DNA of 64,000 bases from Tenacibaculum adriaticum (GTDB lineage Bacteria > Bacteroidota > Bacteroidia > Flavobacteriales > Flavobacteriaceae): contig NZ_VNIA01000001.1 in assembly GCF_008124875.1 (NCBI RefSeq), positions 698,721 through 762,720 on the forward strand. The letters are read 5' to 3'. Numbering within the stretch: the stretch's first letter is position 1; each line of letters opens with the position of its first letter. This document shows, one piece after another, positions 26,868-34,808 of the stretch. A program made the translations under genes and the position numbers. The notes below the pieces were generated by a model that did not search any database, was not told where the DNA came from, and worked only from the letters and a program-made list of their open reading frames with translations.

Positions 26868-26918
26868 TAATATCATTTGAAAATGATATTAGATTCAGGT
26901 AGCTTTGAATTATCTTTG
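26868..26918 (+). promoter_or_regulatory. 24-bp palindrome and -7 element upstream of the phosphatase
   Basis: TAATATCATTT-GA-AAATGATATTA is a perfect inverted repeat at 26868-26891. TATCTTTG, a -7 consensus match, lies at 26911-26918. The distance (31.5 bp) and half-sites differ from the ATGAY and GTAAC dyads, so a different regulator is likely. Confidence 0.6.
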
Positions 26919-26941
26919 TTAAAAATATAGATAGTAAATTT

Positions 26942-27766
26942 ATGAAAAACAGAATAGCTCTTCTATTATTAATACTCACTATTGGTTGTAAATCGACAAG
27001 TATTCAATCTAATGATTCGATTTCTAAATCACAAAAAGGCGATGTACTAAATAAAGAATATTCAATATTGGCTGTTTTATGGCAACAAAATTCAGCTGAA
27101 TACAAAGCACTCACATATCAGGCTTTTAATACGGCTCAACTTCAATTAGATAATATGCTCCGTAACAAAAAAGGTTCTGAAAAACCTATGGCAATTGTTA
27201 CAGACATAGATGAAACACTCCTGGATAACAGCCCTTATAACGCAAAAATGATTGAGTTAAATGAAGATTATTCAGAAGCTAGGTGGATAGAATGGGGAAA
27301 AGAACGAAAAGCAAAAGCAATTCCAGGAGCATTAGAGTTTTTTAAATATGCTAAAAGTAGAGGTGTGGAAATTTTTTACATATCTAATCGTTTATCAAAG
27401 CAAAAAAGAGAGACTATTGAGAATATGCAAAAATTGGGCTTTCCTTTTTCAGATGATCAACATGTTTTATTGAAGACAGATACGAGTAAAAAAGAATCAA
27501 GGAGATTTCAAGTTGAGAAAACACATGAAATAATAATGTTACTGGGAGATAATTTATCTGATTTTCATTTTGTTTTTGATGATCAGCCATCAGAAACAAG
27601 AAGCCGTAAAGTTGATAGCTTAAAAACGTTTTTTGGAAATAAATTTATTGTATTACCCAATCCAATGTATGGAGATTGGGAAACCGATGGAATATTAGAA
27701 GGAAACTATAAATGGACTCCATATCAAAAAGATTCTATCCGACGTAGCAAAATACGATCGTATTAG
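26942..27766 (+). CDS. HAD class B-type acid phosphatase lipoprotein, e(P4)-like
   Basis: 274 residues, lipobox TIGC (Cys16). The HAD nucleophile motif is TDIDETLLDNSP (Asp88, acid Asp90), followed by motif II in YISNRLSKQKR and motif IV in LGDNLSDF. This is the outer-membrane lipoprotein e(P4) / 5'-nucleotidase family, which removes phosphate from nucleotides such as NMN in the periplasm. It stands as a single gene between the metal-efflux operon and the universal stress gene. Its upstream palindrome is distinct from the surrounding regulon sites. Confidence 0.88.
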   Translation: MKNRIALLLLILTIGCKSTSIQSNDSISKSQKGDVLNKEYSILAVLWQQNSAEYKALTYQAFNTAQLQLDNMLRNKKGSEKPMAIVTDIDETLLDNSPYNAKMIELNEDYSEARWIEWGKERKAKAIPGALEFFKYAKSRGVEIFYISNRLSKQKRETIENMQKLGFPFSDDQHVLLKTDTSKKESRRFQVEKTHEIIMLLGDNLSDFHFVFDDQPSETRSRKVDSLKTFFGNKFIVLPNPMYGDWETDGILEGNYKWTPYQKDSIRRSKIRSY

Positions 27767-27819
27767 GATTTTACTTATCTCAATTTATTTTCTAACAAGT
27801 AGTATATAAAGCCTCTAAC

Positions 27820-27863
27820 ATGACTATTGTCATTTTAGGGGTCTTTTTAGTTTGATACTTTTG
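27820..27863 (+). promoter_or_regulatory. class II promoter of usp gene: ATGAY dyad plus TACTTTTG
   Basis: ATGAC-TATT-GTCAT, the only fully symmetrical copy, at 27820-27833 (centre 27826.5). TACTTTTG, a full -7 match, at 27856-27863, exactly 29.5 bp on. Confidence 0.78.
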
Positions 27864-27890
27864 AATAATCATTGTACTAAATTAATCAAG

Positions 27891-28739
27891 ATGAAAAGAG
27901 TAATACTACACGCAACCGATTATTCAGAAAATGCGATACCAGCATTAAAGTATGCTTTTAGTTTAAGTGAAAAATTAAATGCGAGTTTATTTATAGTTCA
28001 TATTTTCGATTATCCTACAATTTTTGATGAAGGCCTTAAAGAGCCTTATAATTCTTTAGAAAAAGAGTCTTATAAATTACATCATGACAAACTAGTTGAT
28101 TTTTGTAAAAAACATTACAAAGGTGATCTAGATAAAATAGATGTAACATTTGAAGCTATTGAAGATAAATCAATAGAAAATGGAATTATAACCAAAATAA
28201 ATGAATTAAATGCCGATTTAATAGTTACTGGCACTAAAAGTGAAAAATTATTAAAAGAGTTGCTTTTAGGTAGAACGATAAAACATCTTATCGATAGGGC
28301 TCCATGTCCTGTTTTAATGGTTCCTAAAAAAGCTAAAGTAAGAGAAATTAGAACCATTGTTTATGCGTCTGATTTTGAAGAGAGAGATATTAATGCTATT
28401 CAAGATTTACTTAAAATAGCAAAACCGTACAATGCAACCTTAAAAATTGTTCATTTTTCTACCAAAGAAGAATATCATGGAGATGAACAAATGGAATGGT
28501 TTAAAGAATTACTTCGAGAAAAAATTTCATACAATAATATTGAAACAGAGATCTTATTTTCTGATAATATCTTTAACTCATTAAGAGAATATCTAGGGAA
28601 AAATAAAGCTGATATAGTAGCGATGTTAGAAAGAACCCCGAAAGGCTTAGTAAAAAAAATATTTCATGCTGATTTGGTAAAAAAAATGGGAACTTTAGGA
28701 AACTTTCCTTTAATGAGTTTTAACGAAAACCGTTTATAA
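27891..28739 (+). CDS. tandem-domain universal stress protein
   Basis: 282 residues from the ATG at 27891 (MKRVILHATDYSENA); a TTG-type upstream extension is unlikely. Two UspA domains: residues 1-142 have the ATP-binding run VTGTKSEKLLKELLLGRT ending in CPVLMVP, and 145-282 form a second, degenerate copy starting IRTIVYASDFEERD. Cytoplasmic. Usp proteins of this kind are often induced in low oxygen or growth arrest. An ATGAY-type dyad at the class II position supports activation by a Crp/Fnr-type protein. A small membrane protein gene follows after 22 bp. Confidence 0.9.
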   Translation: MKRVILHATDYSENAIPALKYAFSLSEKLNASLFIVHIFDYPTIFDEGLKEPYNSLEKESYKLHHDKLVDFCKKHYKGDLDKIDVTFEAIEDKSIENGIITKINELNADLIVTGTKSEKLLKELLLGRTIKHLIDRAPCPVLMVPKKAKVREIRTIVYASDFEERDINAIQDLLKIAKPYNATLKIVHFSTKEEYHGDEQMEWFKELLREKISYNNIETEILFSDNIFNSLREYLGKNKADIVAMLERTPKGLVKKIFHADLVKKMGTLGNFPLMSFNENRL

Positions 28740-28761
28740 AAAATATTTAAAATTAGGACAA

Positions 28762-29055
28762 ATGGAAAGAAGAATATATAGAATATTAATTGTTATCTCA
28801 TTAGTGTTAGGTGTTTATCTTTTTAACATAAGAGAATCTCATTCGGTCCTTTTTGTGTCGCTAACTTTAGGATTAATTTTTTTTCTTTTTAGTGCTGGTG
28901 TCCATGGGTTATTAGCACATTCGATTAATCCAAAACTTAAAAACTATACTATTGTGTATCCAATACTTATGGGACTATTTTGGGTTTTTTTATTAATGAT
29001 ATTAATATTTTTTATCATTCCAATTTACTGTCCTAATTTCATATATAAAGGATAA
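28762..29055 (+). CDS. small membrane protein of unknown function
   Basis: 97 residues with three hydrophobic segments: 8-22, 28-50 and 66-90. The only polar region is the loop HSINPKLKNY. No motif or family is recognised. It follows the universal stress gene by 22 bp and precedes a terminator, so it is the second gene of that unit and under the same dyad. Confidence 0.6.
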   Translation: MERRIYRILIVISLVLGVYLFNIRESHSVLFVSLTLGLIFFLFSAGVHGLLAHSINPKLKNYTIVYPILMGLFWVFLLMILIFFIIPIYCPNFIYKG

Positions 29056-29067
29056 TTTATAATTTTC

Positions 29068-29098
29068 GAAACTCACTTGCTAAGTGAGTTTCCTTTTT
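29068..29098 (+). terminator. terminator after the usp operon
   Basis: GAAACTCACTT-GCT-AAGTGAGTTTC followed by CTTTTT. Confidence 0.88.
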
Positions 29099-29135
29099 AA
29101 TTATACAGCGTAATTTTTTAATCAATTGATTATTA

Positions 29136-29179
29136 ATGATAAATGTCATTTCTAAAACTGCTTTAGAGATGTAATTTTA
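29136..29179 (+). promoter_or_regulatory. class II promoter of hydrolase-PRTase-ppsA operon
   Basis: ATGAT-AAAT-GTCAT at 29136-29149 (centre 29142.5) and TAATTTTA at 29172-29179, exactly 29.5 bp on. The dyad is identical to the one at 9342. Confidence 0.72.
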
Positions 29180-29202
29180 GCATTAAAATATTGGTATTGA
29201 AA

Positions 29203-29850
29203 ATGATAGGAACAACTCGAAACGTAGAAATTAATTTAGGTAATGTTACGCTTAAAGGAATTTTAAGCGTTCCAGAAAACTCAAAAGGGATTATTATTTT
29301 CTCACATGGTAGTGGAAGTAGTCGATTGAGTCCGAGAAATAACTTTGTAGCCAAATTATTAAATGAACAACAGTTTGCAACACTTCTTTTTGATCTGTTA
29401 ACAGAAAAAGAAGACAGGGTTTATGAAAACAGGTTTGATATTGAGTTGCTAACTCAAAGGTTAATCAATGTTACCAAATGGGTTAAAAACAATTTCGAAT
29501 CATCATCAATTAATAATATAGGATATTTTGGTGCAAGTACAGGGAGTGCATCAGCATTAAAAGCAGCCGCGTTTTTTGGAGATTCAATTAAAGGTGTAGT
29601 TTCTAGAGGAGGAAGAACGGATTTAGCTGGTAATGAGGATTTAAATAAAATAAATTCTCCTACACTTTTTATAGTTGGAGGATTTGATGATGTGGTGATA
29701 GCTTTAAATCGTATTGCATACAGTAAATTGAAGTGTGAAAAAGATTTTAAAATTGTTTCCAATGCTTCTCATCTTTTTGAAGAACCAGGAAAGCTAGAAG
29801 AAGTAACAGCATTAACGATTAGTTGGTTTAATGAATTTTTTAATGATTAA
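29203..29850 (+). CDS. alpha/beta-hydrolase (dienelactone hydrolase-like)
   Basis: 215 residues from the ATG at 29203; the TTG at 29191 is discarded because it lies only a few bases after the predicted transcript start. The fold shows IIIFSHGSGSSRLSPRN (oxyanion loop), the nucleophile elbow GYFGASTGSA with Ser in G-A-S-T-G, an Asp strand VGGFDDVV, and a C-terminal histidine in NASHLFEEP. It is cytoplasmic. The same gene is commonly coupled with a phosphoribosyltransferase in stress operons, sometimes as one fused protein, and here the next gene follows directly. Substrate unknown. Confidence 0.82.
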   Translation: MIGTTRNVEINLGNVTLKGILSVPENSKGIIIFSHGSGSSRLSPRNNFVAKLLNEQQFATLLFDLLTEKEDRVYENRFDIELLTQRLINVTKWVKNNFESSSINNIGYFGASTGSASALKAAAFFGDSIKGVVSRGGRTDLAGNEDLNKINSPTLFIVGGFDDVVIALNRIAYSKLKCEKDFKIVSNASHLFEEPGKLEEVTALTISWFNEFFND

Positions 29851-29854
29851 AACG

Positions 29855-30499
29855 ATGTTTGAAGATAGAACTGAAGCGGCCATATTACTAGCAAAAGAAT
29901 TGCACCATTTAAAAGGTGAAAATACCGTTGTATTAGCGATTCCTAGAGGAGGTCTTCCGTTAGGAGCAATAATAGCAAAAGAACTTGAAGTGCCTTTAGA
30001 TATAGTATTAACTAAAAAAATAGGACATCCTTCAAATAAAGAATATGCAATTGGTGCTGTAAGCTTAAAAAACTCTGTTTTAGGATTTGGTTCCGATAGT
30101 GTTTCAGAAGAATATTTAATAGATGAAATAGACAGCGTTAGAGAAACTTTAAAAAAGAGACTTCAAAAATTTTATCTAAACGTTTCTCCTCAAAACCTTA
30201 AAAATAAAACGGTGATTATTGTAGATGATGGAATTGCCACAGGAAATACTATTTTAGTTACAATCGAATTGGTGTATAATGAAAATCCAGCAAAAATTAT
30301 TATTGCAGTTCCTGTTGCTCCCCCATCAGCCATACAAAAGCTAAAACGCTCTCCATATGTAGACGAAGTTATTTGTCTAGAAGAACCTTATGATTTTAAT
30401 GCAGTTGGAAATCACTACAGAAATTTTGATCAGGTTAGTGATAAAGAAGCAATTTATTTATTAGAAGAAGCTAATAGTGCCTTAAAAAAGAAAAAATAA
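29855..30499 (+). CDS. phosphoribosyltransferase
   Basis: 214 residues if started at 29855 (MFEDRTEAA); ATGs at 29831 and 29843 overlap the hydrolase stop and are possible. The PRPP loop VIIVDDGIATGNT is complete, and the N-terminal AIPRGGLPLGAIIAKEL supplies the pyrophosphate loop. The hood region is short, so the base or acceptor is unknown. In other bacteria this type is found with dienelactone-hydrolase-like genes and stress proteins. The stop at 30499 is one base before the ppsA ATG, so translation is coupled. Confidence 0.85.
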   Translation: MFEDRTEAAILLAKELHHLKGENTVVLAIPRGGLPLGAIIAKELEVPLDIVLTKKIGHPSNKEYAIGAVSLKNSVLGFGSDSVSEEYLIDEIDSVRETLKKRLQKFYLNVSPQNLKNKTVIIVDDGIATGNTILVTIELVYNENPAKIIIAVPVAPPSAIQKLKRSPYVDEVICLEEPYDFNAVGNHYRNFDQVSDKEAIYLLEEANSALKKKK

Positions 30500-30500
30500 G

Positions 30501-32894
30501 ATGAATAATGCTACTCTTAAAATGTTTAGTGAAATTGGTATTAATGATATTGCTGTTGTTGGTGGTAAAAATGCCTCATTAGGAGAAATGTATAATGAGT
30601 TATCTTCAGATGGGGTTCCTATACCTAACGGTTTTGCTACCACATCTTTTGCTTTTAGAGAGTTTTTAATCAAAAATAATATAGAAGAAACTATAAAGCA
30701 AGTTTTAAAAAAGTTAGATAGAAATACTTATAATAACCTTAATGAAATTGGTGAAAAGGTTAGAAAATTAATTTTAGAAGGCGAGTTACAAGAAAAATTT
30801 TCTGAAAGAATACTACAGGCGTACTTAGAATTAGGAAAAGGGAAAGAAATTGATGTAGCTGTAAGAAGTAGTGCAACTGCCGAAGATTTACCAGGGGCTA
30901 GTTTTGCGGGACAACACGAGTCTTATTTGAATATTAAAGGAGAAGCTAATTTGTTAAAGGCGGTAAAAGATTGCTTTGCTTCATTATATACCAATAGAGC
31001 CATAAAGTATAGAGAAGAAAAAGGATTTAAACACGAAGAAGTTGCGTTGTCGGTAGGAGTTCAAAAAATGGTAAGAGCAGATAAAGGATGCTCAGGTGTT
31101 GGTTTTACTATTGATCCAGAATCAGGATTTAAAGATGTGGTTTTAATTTCAGGGGTTTGGGGCCTAGGAGAGAACATTGTTCAGGGAGTTGTAAATCCGG
31201 ACGAATTTTATGTTTTTAAACCTTCGCTTAAAAAAGGGTTCGATGCAATTATCAAAAAGAACATGGGATCTAAGGAAAAAACAATGGTGTATACCACATC
31301 AAATAATCATGCATCAACTATGAATGTAGATACCCCTTTGGCTAAACAAGAATCGTATGTGCTTTCAGAAGCTGAAATTAATAAACTAGCTAAATGGTCT
31401 TTAATTATCGAAGAGCATTATAAAACAGCGATTGATATAGAATGGGCAAAAGATGGTTTTACAAATGAATTATTCATTATTCAAGCAAGACCAGAGACAG
31501 TACATCAAGAAGATGATAAGAAATTCACTGTTGAATATAAATTGTTAAAAAAACAATCTTCGATATTAAATGGAAATGCAATTGGGCATAAGATTGTTCA
31601 CGGTAAGGTTAAAAAAATAAACTCTCCAAAAGAAGCAGTTGAACTAACCAAAACAGATATTATAGTCACAGATTCTATTACGCCAGATTGGGATCCTTTA
31701 TTAAAAAAAGTGAGTGCTATTATTACCAATAAAGGGGGAAGAACAAGTCATGCAGCGATTGTTTCTCGTGAACTCGGTATTCCTGCATTGGTAGGTTGTA
31801 TTAATGCAACAGCAATTCTTTCAAATGATCAAGCTATTACTGTTTCATGTGCCGAAGGAAATACAGGATATGTTTATGAAGGAGAAGTACCTTTTGAAGA
31901 AAACAAGATCAACTTTTCAAACATAAAAATGCCGAAAACAGAAGCTAAAATTATTCTTGCAGATCCTGATAAGGCTTTCAGATTGTCATTTTATCCTAAT
32001 GATGGAGTTGGTTTAATGCGAATGGAGTTTATTATAACACATTTAATAAAAATCCACCCAATGGCATTGGTGCGTTTTGATAAACTCAAAAACCCAGCAA
32101 CAGCGGCTTATATTGAAAAACTTACGAAGAACTATACAGACAAACGGGAGTACTTTATTGATAAGTTGTCGCAAGGAATTGCTACTATTTGTGCAGCATT
32201 TTATCCGAAAGAAGTGATTGTTAGACTAAGTGATTTTAAAACGAATGAGTATGCAAATCTTATTGGAGGTCAACAATTCGAGCCAGCAGAGGATAACCCC
32301 ATGTTAGGTTTTAGAGGAGCTGCACGTTATTATAATAAAGCGTATAAAGACGGGTTTAAACTTGAATGTGAAGCTATTAAAAGAGTTCACGCAGATATGG
32401 GATTAACCAATTTAAAAGTGATGGTTCCTTTTTGTAGAACGGTTGAAGAAGGAAAAAAAGTAATAATGTTGATGGGAGACTATGGATTAATAAGAGGCGA
32501 AAATGGCTTAGAAATTTACACTATGGTTGAAATACCAAGTAATGTAATTTTAGCAGAAGAATTTGCAGAAATATTTGATGGATTTTCAATAGGTTCAAAC
32601 GACCTTACGCAACTTACATTAGGTATAGACAGAGACTCAGGGTTAATGTCAAATTTGTTTGATGAAAAGAACGAAGCGGTTAAAAAGATGATATCTATGG
32701 TTATTGAAAAAGCAAATAAAACGAAAACGAAAATTGGTTTATGTGGTCAAGCTCCGAGTGATTATCCTGAATTTGCTTCGTTTTTGGTGGCATCGGGTAT
32801 AGATAGTATTTCATATAACCCAGACGCTTTGTTAAAAGGAATTGAGAATATGAATAAAGCTGAAGAGGAATTATTTTCTAAAGCACGTAGTTAA
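30501..32894 (+). CDS. ppsA: phosphoenolpyruvate synthase
   Basis: 797 residues, the normal length. An N-terminal ATP-grasp domain (about 15-340) contains VAVRSSATAEDLPGASFAGQ. The swivel domain has the phosphohistidine in GGRTSHAAIVSRELG (His417). The C-terminal TIM barrel has GFRGAARYY, the metal-binding Glu of TMVEIPSN, GSNDLTQLTLGIDRDSG and the active-site cysteine in GLCGQAPSDYPE. It makes PEP from pyruvate and ATP for gluconeogenesis, or runs backward when energy is short. Being third in a dyad-controlled stress operon suggests use under energy or oxygen limitation. A bidirectional terminator follows at 32942. Confidence 0.95.
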   Translation: MNNATLKMFSEIGINDIAVVGGKNASLGEMYNELSSDGVPIPNGFATTSFAFREFLIKNNIEETIKQVLKKLDRNTYNNLNEIGEKVRKLILEGELQEKFSERILQAYLELGKGKEIDVAVRSSATAEDLPGASFAGQHESYLNIKGEANLLKAVKDCFASLYTNRAIKYREEKGFKHEEVALSVGVQKMVRADKGCSGVGFTIDPESGFKDVVLISGVWGLGENIVQGVVNPDEFYVFKPSLKKGFDAIIKKNMGSKEKTMVYTTSNNHASTMNVDTPLAKQESYVLSEAEINKLAKWSLIIEEHYKTAIDIEWAKDGFTNELFIIQARPETVHQEDDKKFTVEYKLLKKQSSILNGNAIGHKIVHGKVKKINSPKEAVELTKTDIIVTDSITPDWDPLLKKVSAIITNKGGRTSHAAIVSRELGIPALVGCINATAILSNDQAITVSCAEGNTGYVYEGEVPFEENKINFSNIKMPKTEAKIILADPDKAFRLSFYPNDGVGLMRMEFIITHLIKIHPMALVRFDKLKNPATAAYIEKLTKNYTDKREYFIDKLSQGIATICAAFYPKEVIVRLSDFKTNEYANLIGGQQFEPAEDNPMLGFRGAARYYNKAYKDGFKLECEAIKRVHADMGLTNLKVMVPFCRTVEEGKKVIMLMGDYGLIRGENGLEIYTMVEIPSNVILAEEFAEIFDGFSIGSNDLTQLTLGIDRDSGLMSNLFDEKNEAVKKMISMVIEKANKTKTKIGLCGQAPSDYPEFASFLVASGIDSISYNPDALLKGIENMNKAEEELFSKARS

Positions 32895-32941
32895 TAATTT
32901 TTTTTAATATTTAGTGTTATATGCTTCATTTTCAGAATTAA

Positions 32942-32976
32942 AAAAGCCCAATTAAACAATGTTTAATTGGGCTTTT
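32942..32976. terminator. bidirectional terminator between ppsA and tRNA-Met
   Basis: AAAAGCCCAATTAAAC-AAT-GTTTAATTGGGCTTTT, a 16-bp stem with A and T flanks serving ppsA on plus and the tRNA on minus. Confidence 0.9.
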
Positions 32977-32982
32977 AAGTTG

Positions 32983-33056
32983 TGGTCCCACATGGACTCG
33001 AACCATGGACCACCTGATTATGAGTCAGGTGCTCTAACCAACTGAGCTATAGGACC
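32983..33056 (-). tRNA. tRNA-Met (anticodon CAT), elongator type
   Basis: The minus strand folds as a complete 74-nt tRNA: acceptor GGTCCTA/TGGGACC, D stem GCTC/GAGC, anticodon stem CCTGA/TCAGG with loop CTCATAA, T stem CATGG/CCATG with loop TTCGAGT. The 3' CCA is not encoded. The paired first base argues against the initiator. A lysidine-modified tRNA-Ile2 has the same anticodon and cannot be fully excluded. Confidence 0.93.
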
Positions 33057-33108
33057 TCCTAAAAAGGATTGCAAAAATAAAAACTTTTTTGAAACTAGAA
33101 CAATAAAA

Positions 33109-34080
33109 TTACACTTTTCTGTTCATTAAATTGTTTCCGAAATCTCGTAGGCCTTTTTTTGCTTCTTCAGAAATTTTTAAAGACGCTAAACTTTCAAAAG
33201 ATTTATTGGTATAATCTTCAATTAGGTCTTGTGTAAATTTAGGAATATCGTTCTGCTCAAAAATACGAGAAACTTCTACTATTTTTATAGAGTTGTCTTC
33301 TAATTTTTGGTTGTAAAAAAACTTAAGTTTTTCAATATCATTATTATCAGCAATTTCTAATGATTTTAAATACAAATACGTTTTCTTGTTTTCAATAATA
33401 TCCCCACCTACTTGTTTTCCAAATGTTTCAGGATCTCCAAAAGTATCTAAATAATCATCTTGTAGCTGGAATGCTATACCAAGGTTTAATCCGAAATCGT
33501 ATAAATGATTTGCCTGTTCTTCATCAGCTTCTGCAACAATGGCTCCCATTTTTAAAGCAGCAGCCACTAAAACAGATGTTTTTAAAGTAATCATTTTTAT
33601 ATATTCATCAATAGTAACATCGTTTCGAGTTTCAAAATCGACATCTAGTTGCTGACCATCACAAACCTCCAAAGCTGTTTTGCTAAATAATTTTGCTAAT
33701 TGCTGAAAAACTTTTGGTTTATAATTTTCAAAATACTGATATGCTAAAATCAACATCGCGTCACCAGATAAGATACCTGTATTTATATTCCACTTTTTAT
33801 GTACAGTTTCTTTACCTCTTCTAAGCGGAGCTTCATCCATAATGTCATCATGAACCAAAGTGAAGTTATGAAAGGTTTCTACCGCCATAGCTGCAGGTAT
33901 GGCTTTTTGATAATTACCAGAAAAAATATCCGCAGCAATTAAAGTCAAAATTGGTCTGATTCTTTTTCCTCCTAATTGGAGTATATATTCAATAGGAGCA
34001 TATAAGTTTTTAGGTTCATTCTCAAACTTTTGGGTTTGTAAATAGTCTAAAAAGTCTGTTTGATATTTTAATAAATCCAA
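33109..34080 (-). CDS. polyprenyl (farnesyl/geranylgeranyl) diphosphate synthase
   Basis: 323 residues. Both aspartate-rich motifs are intact: DDIMD at 78-82 with RRGK following, and DDYLD at 208-212. GGKRIRP near 38-43 binds isopentenyl diphosphate. The residues before the first motif (ETFHNFTLVH) suggest a short- to medium-chain product. It condenses IPP with allylic diphosphates for quinones, carotenoids or undecaprenyl phosphate. The gene faces a divergent tetR gene whose start is 126 bp away. Confidence 0.92.
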   Translation of the reverse strand: MDLLKYQTDFLDYLQTQKFENEPKNLYAPIEYILQLGGKRIRPILTLIAADIFSGNYQKAIPAAMAVETFHNFTLVHDDIMDEAPLRRGKETVHKKWNINTGILSGDAMLILAYQYFENYKPKVFQQLAKLFSKTALEVCDGQQLDVDFETRNDVTIDEYIKMITLKTSVLVAAALKMGAIVAEADEEQANHLYDFGLNLGIAFQLQDDYLDTFGDPETFGKQVGGDIIENKKTYLYLKSLEIADNNDIEKLKFFYNQKLEDNSIKIVEVSRIFEQNDIPKFTQDLIEDYTNKSFESLASLKISEEAKKGLRDFGNNLMNRKV

Positions 34081-34154
34081 ATCTCAAATTTTTTGTAAAA
34101 ATAATGTAATCTGAAGAATGTTTAATACTGAATGTTAAAAAATCATTAAAACTT

Positions 34155-34196
34155 AGGAAACTTTTTTTGTTTCTAAAGTTTCCTGTTGTACATTTG
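34155..34196 (+). promoter_or_regulatory. tetR operon operator and -7 element
   Basis: AGGAAACTTT (34155-34164) and AAAGTTTCCT (34175-34184) are exact inverted copies. A nested smaller repeat, GAAAC-N7-GTTTC, overlaps. TACATTTG, a -7 match, lies at 34189-34196, 9 nt before the ATG. Autoregulation by the TetR protein is inferred. Confidence 0.7.
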
Positions 34197-34205
34197 CCGT
34201 CAATT

Positions 34206-34802
34206 ATGAAAGAAAAAATTTTAGAAAAAGCGGGAGAAATGTTCCTAAACCTAGGGTTTAAGAGTGTTACGATGGATGATATTGCCAACGGAATAGGTGT
34301 TTCTAAAAAAACCATTTACACTCATTTTAAGAATAAAATAGAGTTAGTTAAAGAAGTGACCAGTTTTATGTTTAATTCTGTTTGTTGCGGAATAGATCAT
34401 ATTCATGAGCAACAAAAGAACCCTATTATAGAATTATTTGAGATTAAAAAGTTTGTAATGGGGCATCTTAAAAATGAAAAATCATCTCCACAATATCAAT
34501 TACAAAAATATTATCCAAAAATTTATTCTGAAATTAAAAAGAAGCAATTTGATTTTATGCAAAACTCTATAAAAGAAAATTTAGAGAGAGGCCTAGAACA
34601 AAAATTGTTTAGAGATGATATTAATATTGATTTCATTTCAAGAATTTATTTTCAAGGAATGACAGCAATAAAAGACAACGAGCTATTTCCAGCTAGTCAA
34701 TTTTCACAATCAGAATTAATGGATAATTATATAGAATATCACTTACGTGGCATTTGTACGCCAAAAGGAATAAAAGTTATTGAAAAACAGTTAATGAAAT
34801 AA
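34206..34802 (+). CDS. TetR/AcrR-family transcriptional regulator
   Basis: 198 residues from the ATG at 34206; a longer frame from 34167 would start inside the operator. The N-terminal helix-turn-helix is standard: ILEKAGEMFLNLGFKSVTMDDIANGIGVSKKTIYTHFKNKIELV is the region, with KKTIYTHF as recognition helix. The C-terminal ligand domain has a central Cys pair (VCCGIDHIH). It is first in an operon with TolC, adaptor and RND pump (6 bp to the next gene), so it likely represses its own pump. Ligand unknown. Confidence 0.92.
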   Translation: MKEKILEKAGEMFLNLGFKSVTMDDIANGIGVSKKTIYTHFKNKIELVKEVTSFMFNSVCCGIDHIHEQQKNPIIELFEIKKFVMGHLKNEKSSPQYQLQKYYPKIYSEIKKKQFDFMQNSIKENLERGLEQKLFRDDINIDFISRIYFQGMTAIKDNELFPASQFSQSELMDNYIEYHLRGICTPKGIKVIEKQLMK

Positions 34803-34808
34803 AAGTAA

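Noticed and set aside
26868-26891. Terminator after the metal-efflux operon
   Set aside because: The palindrome is AT-only apart from two C/G pairs and lacks a T-run; an operator is more likely.
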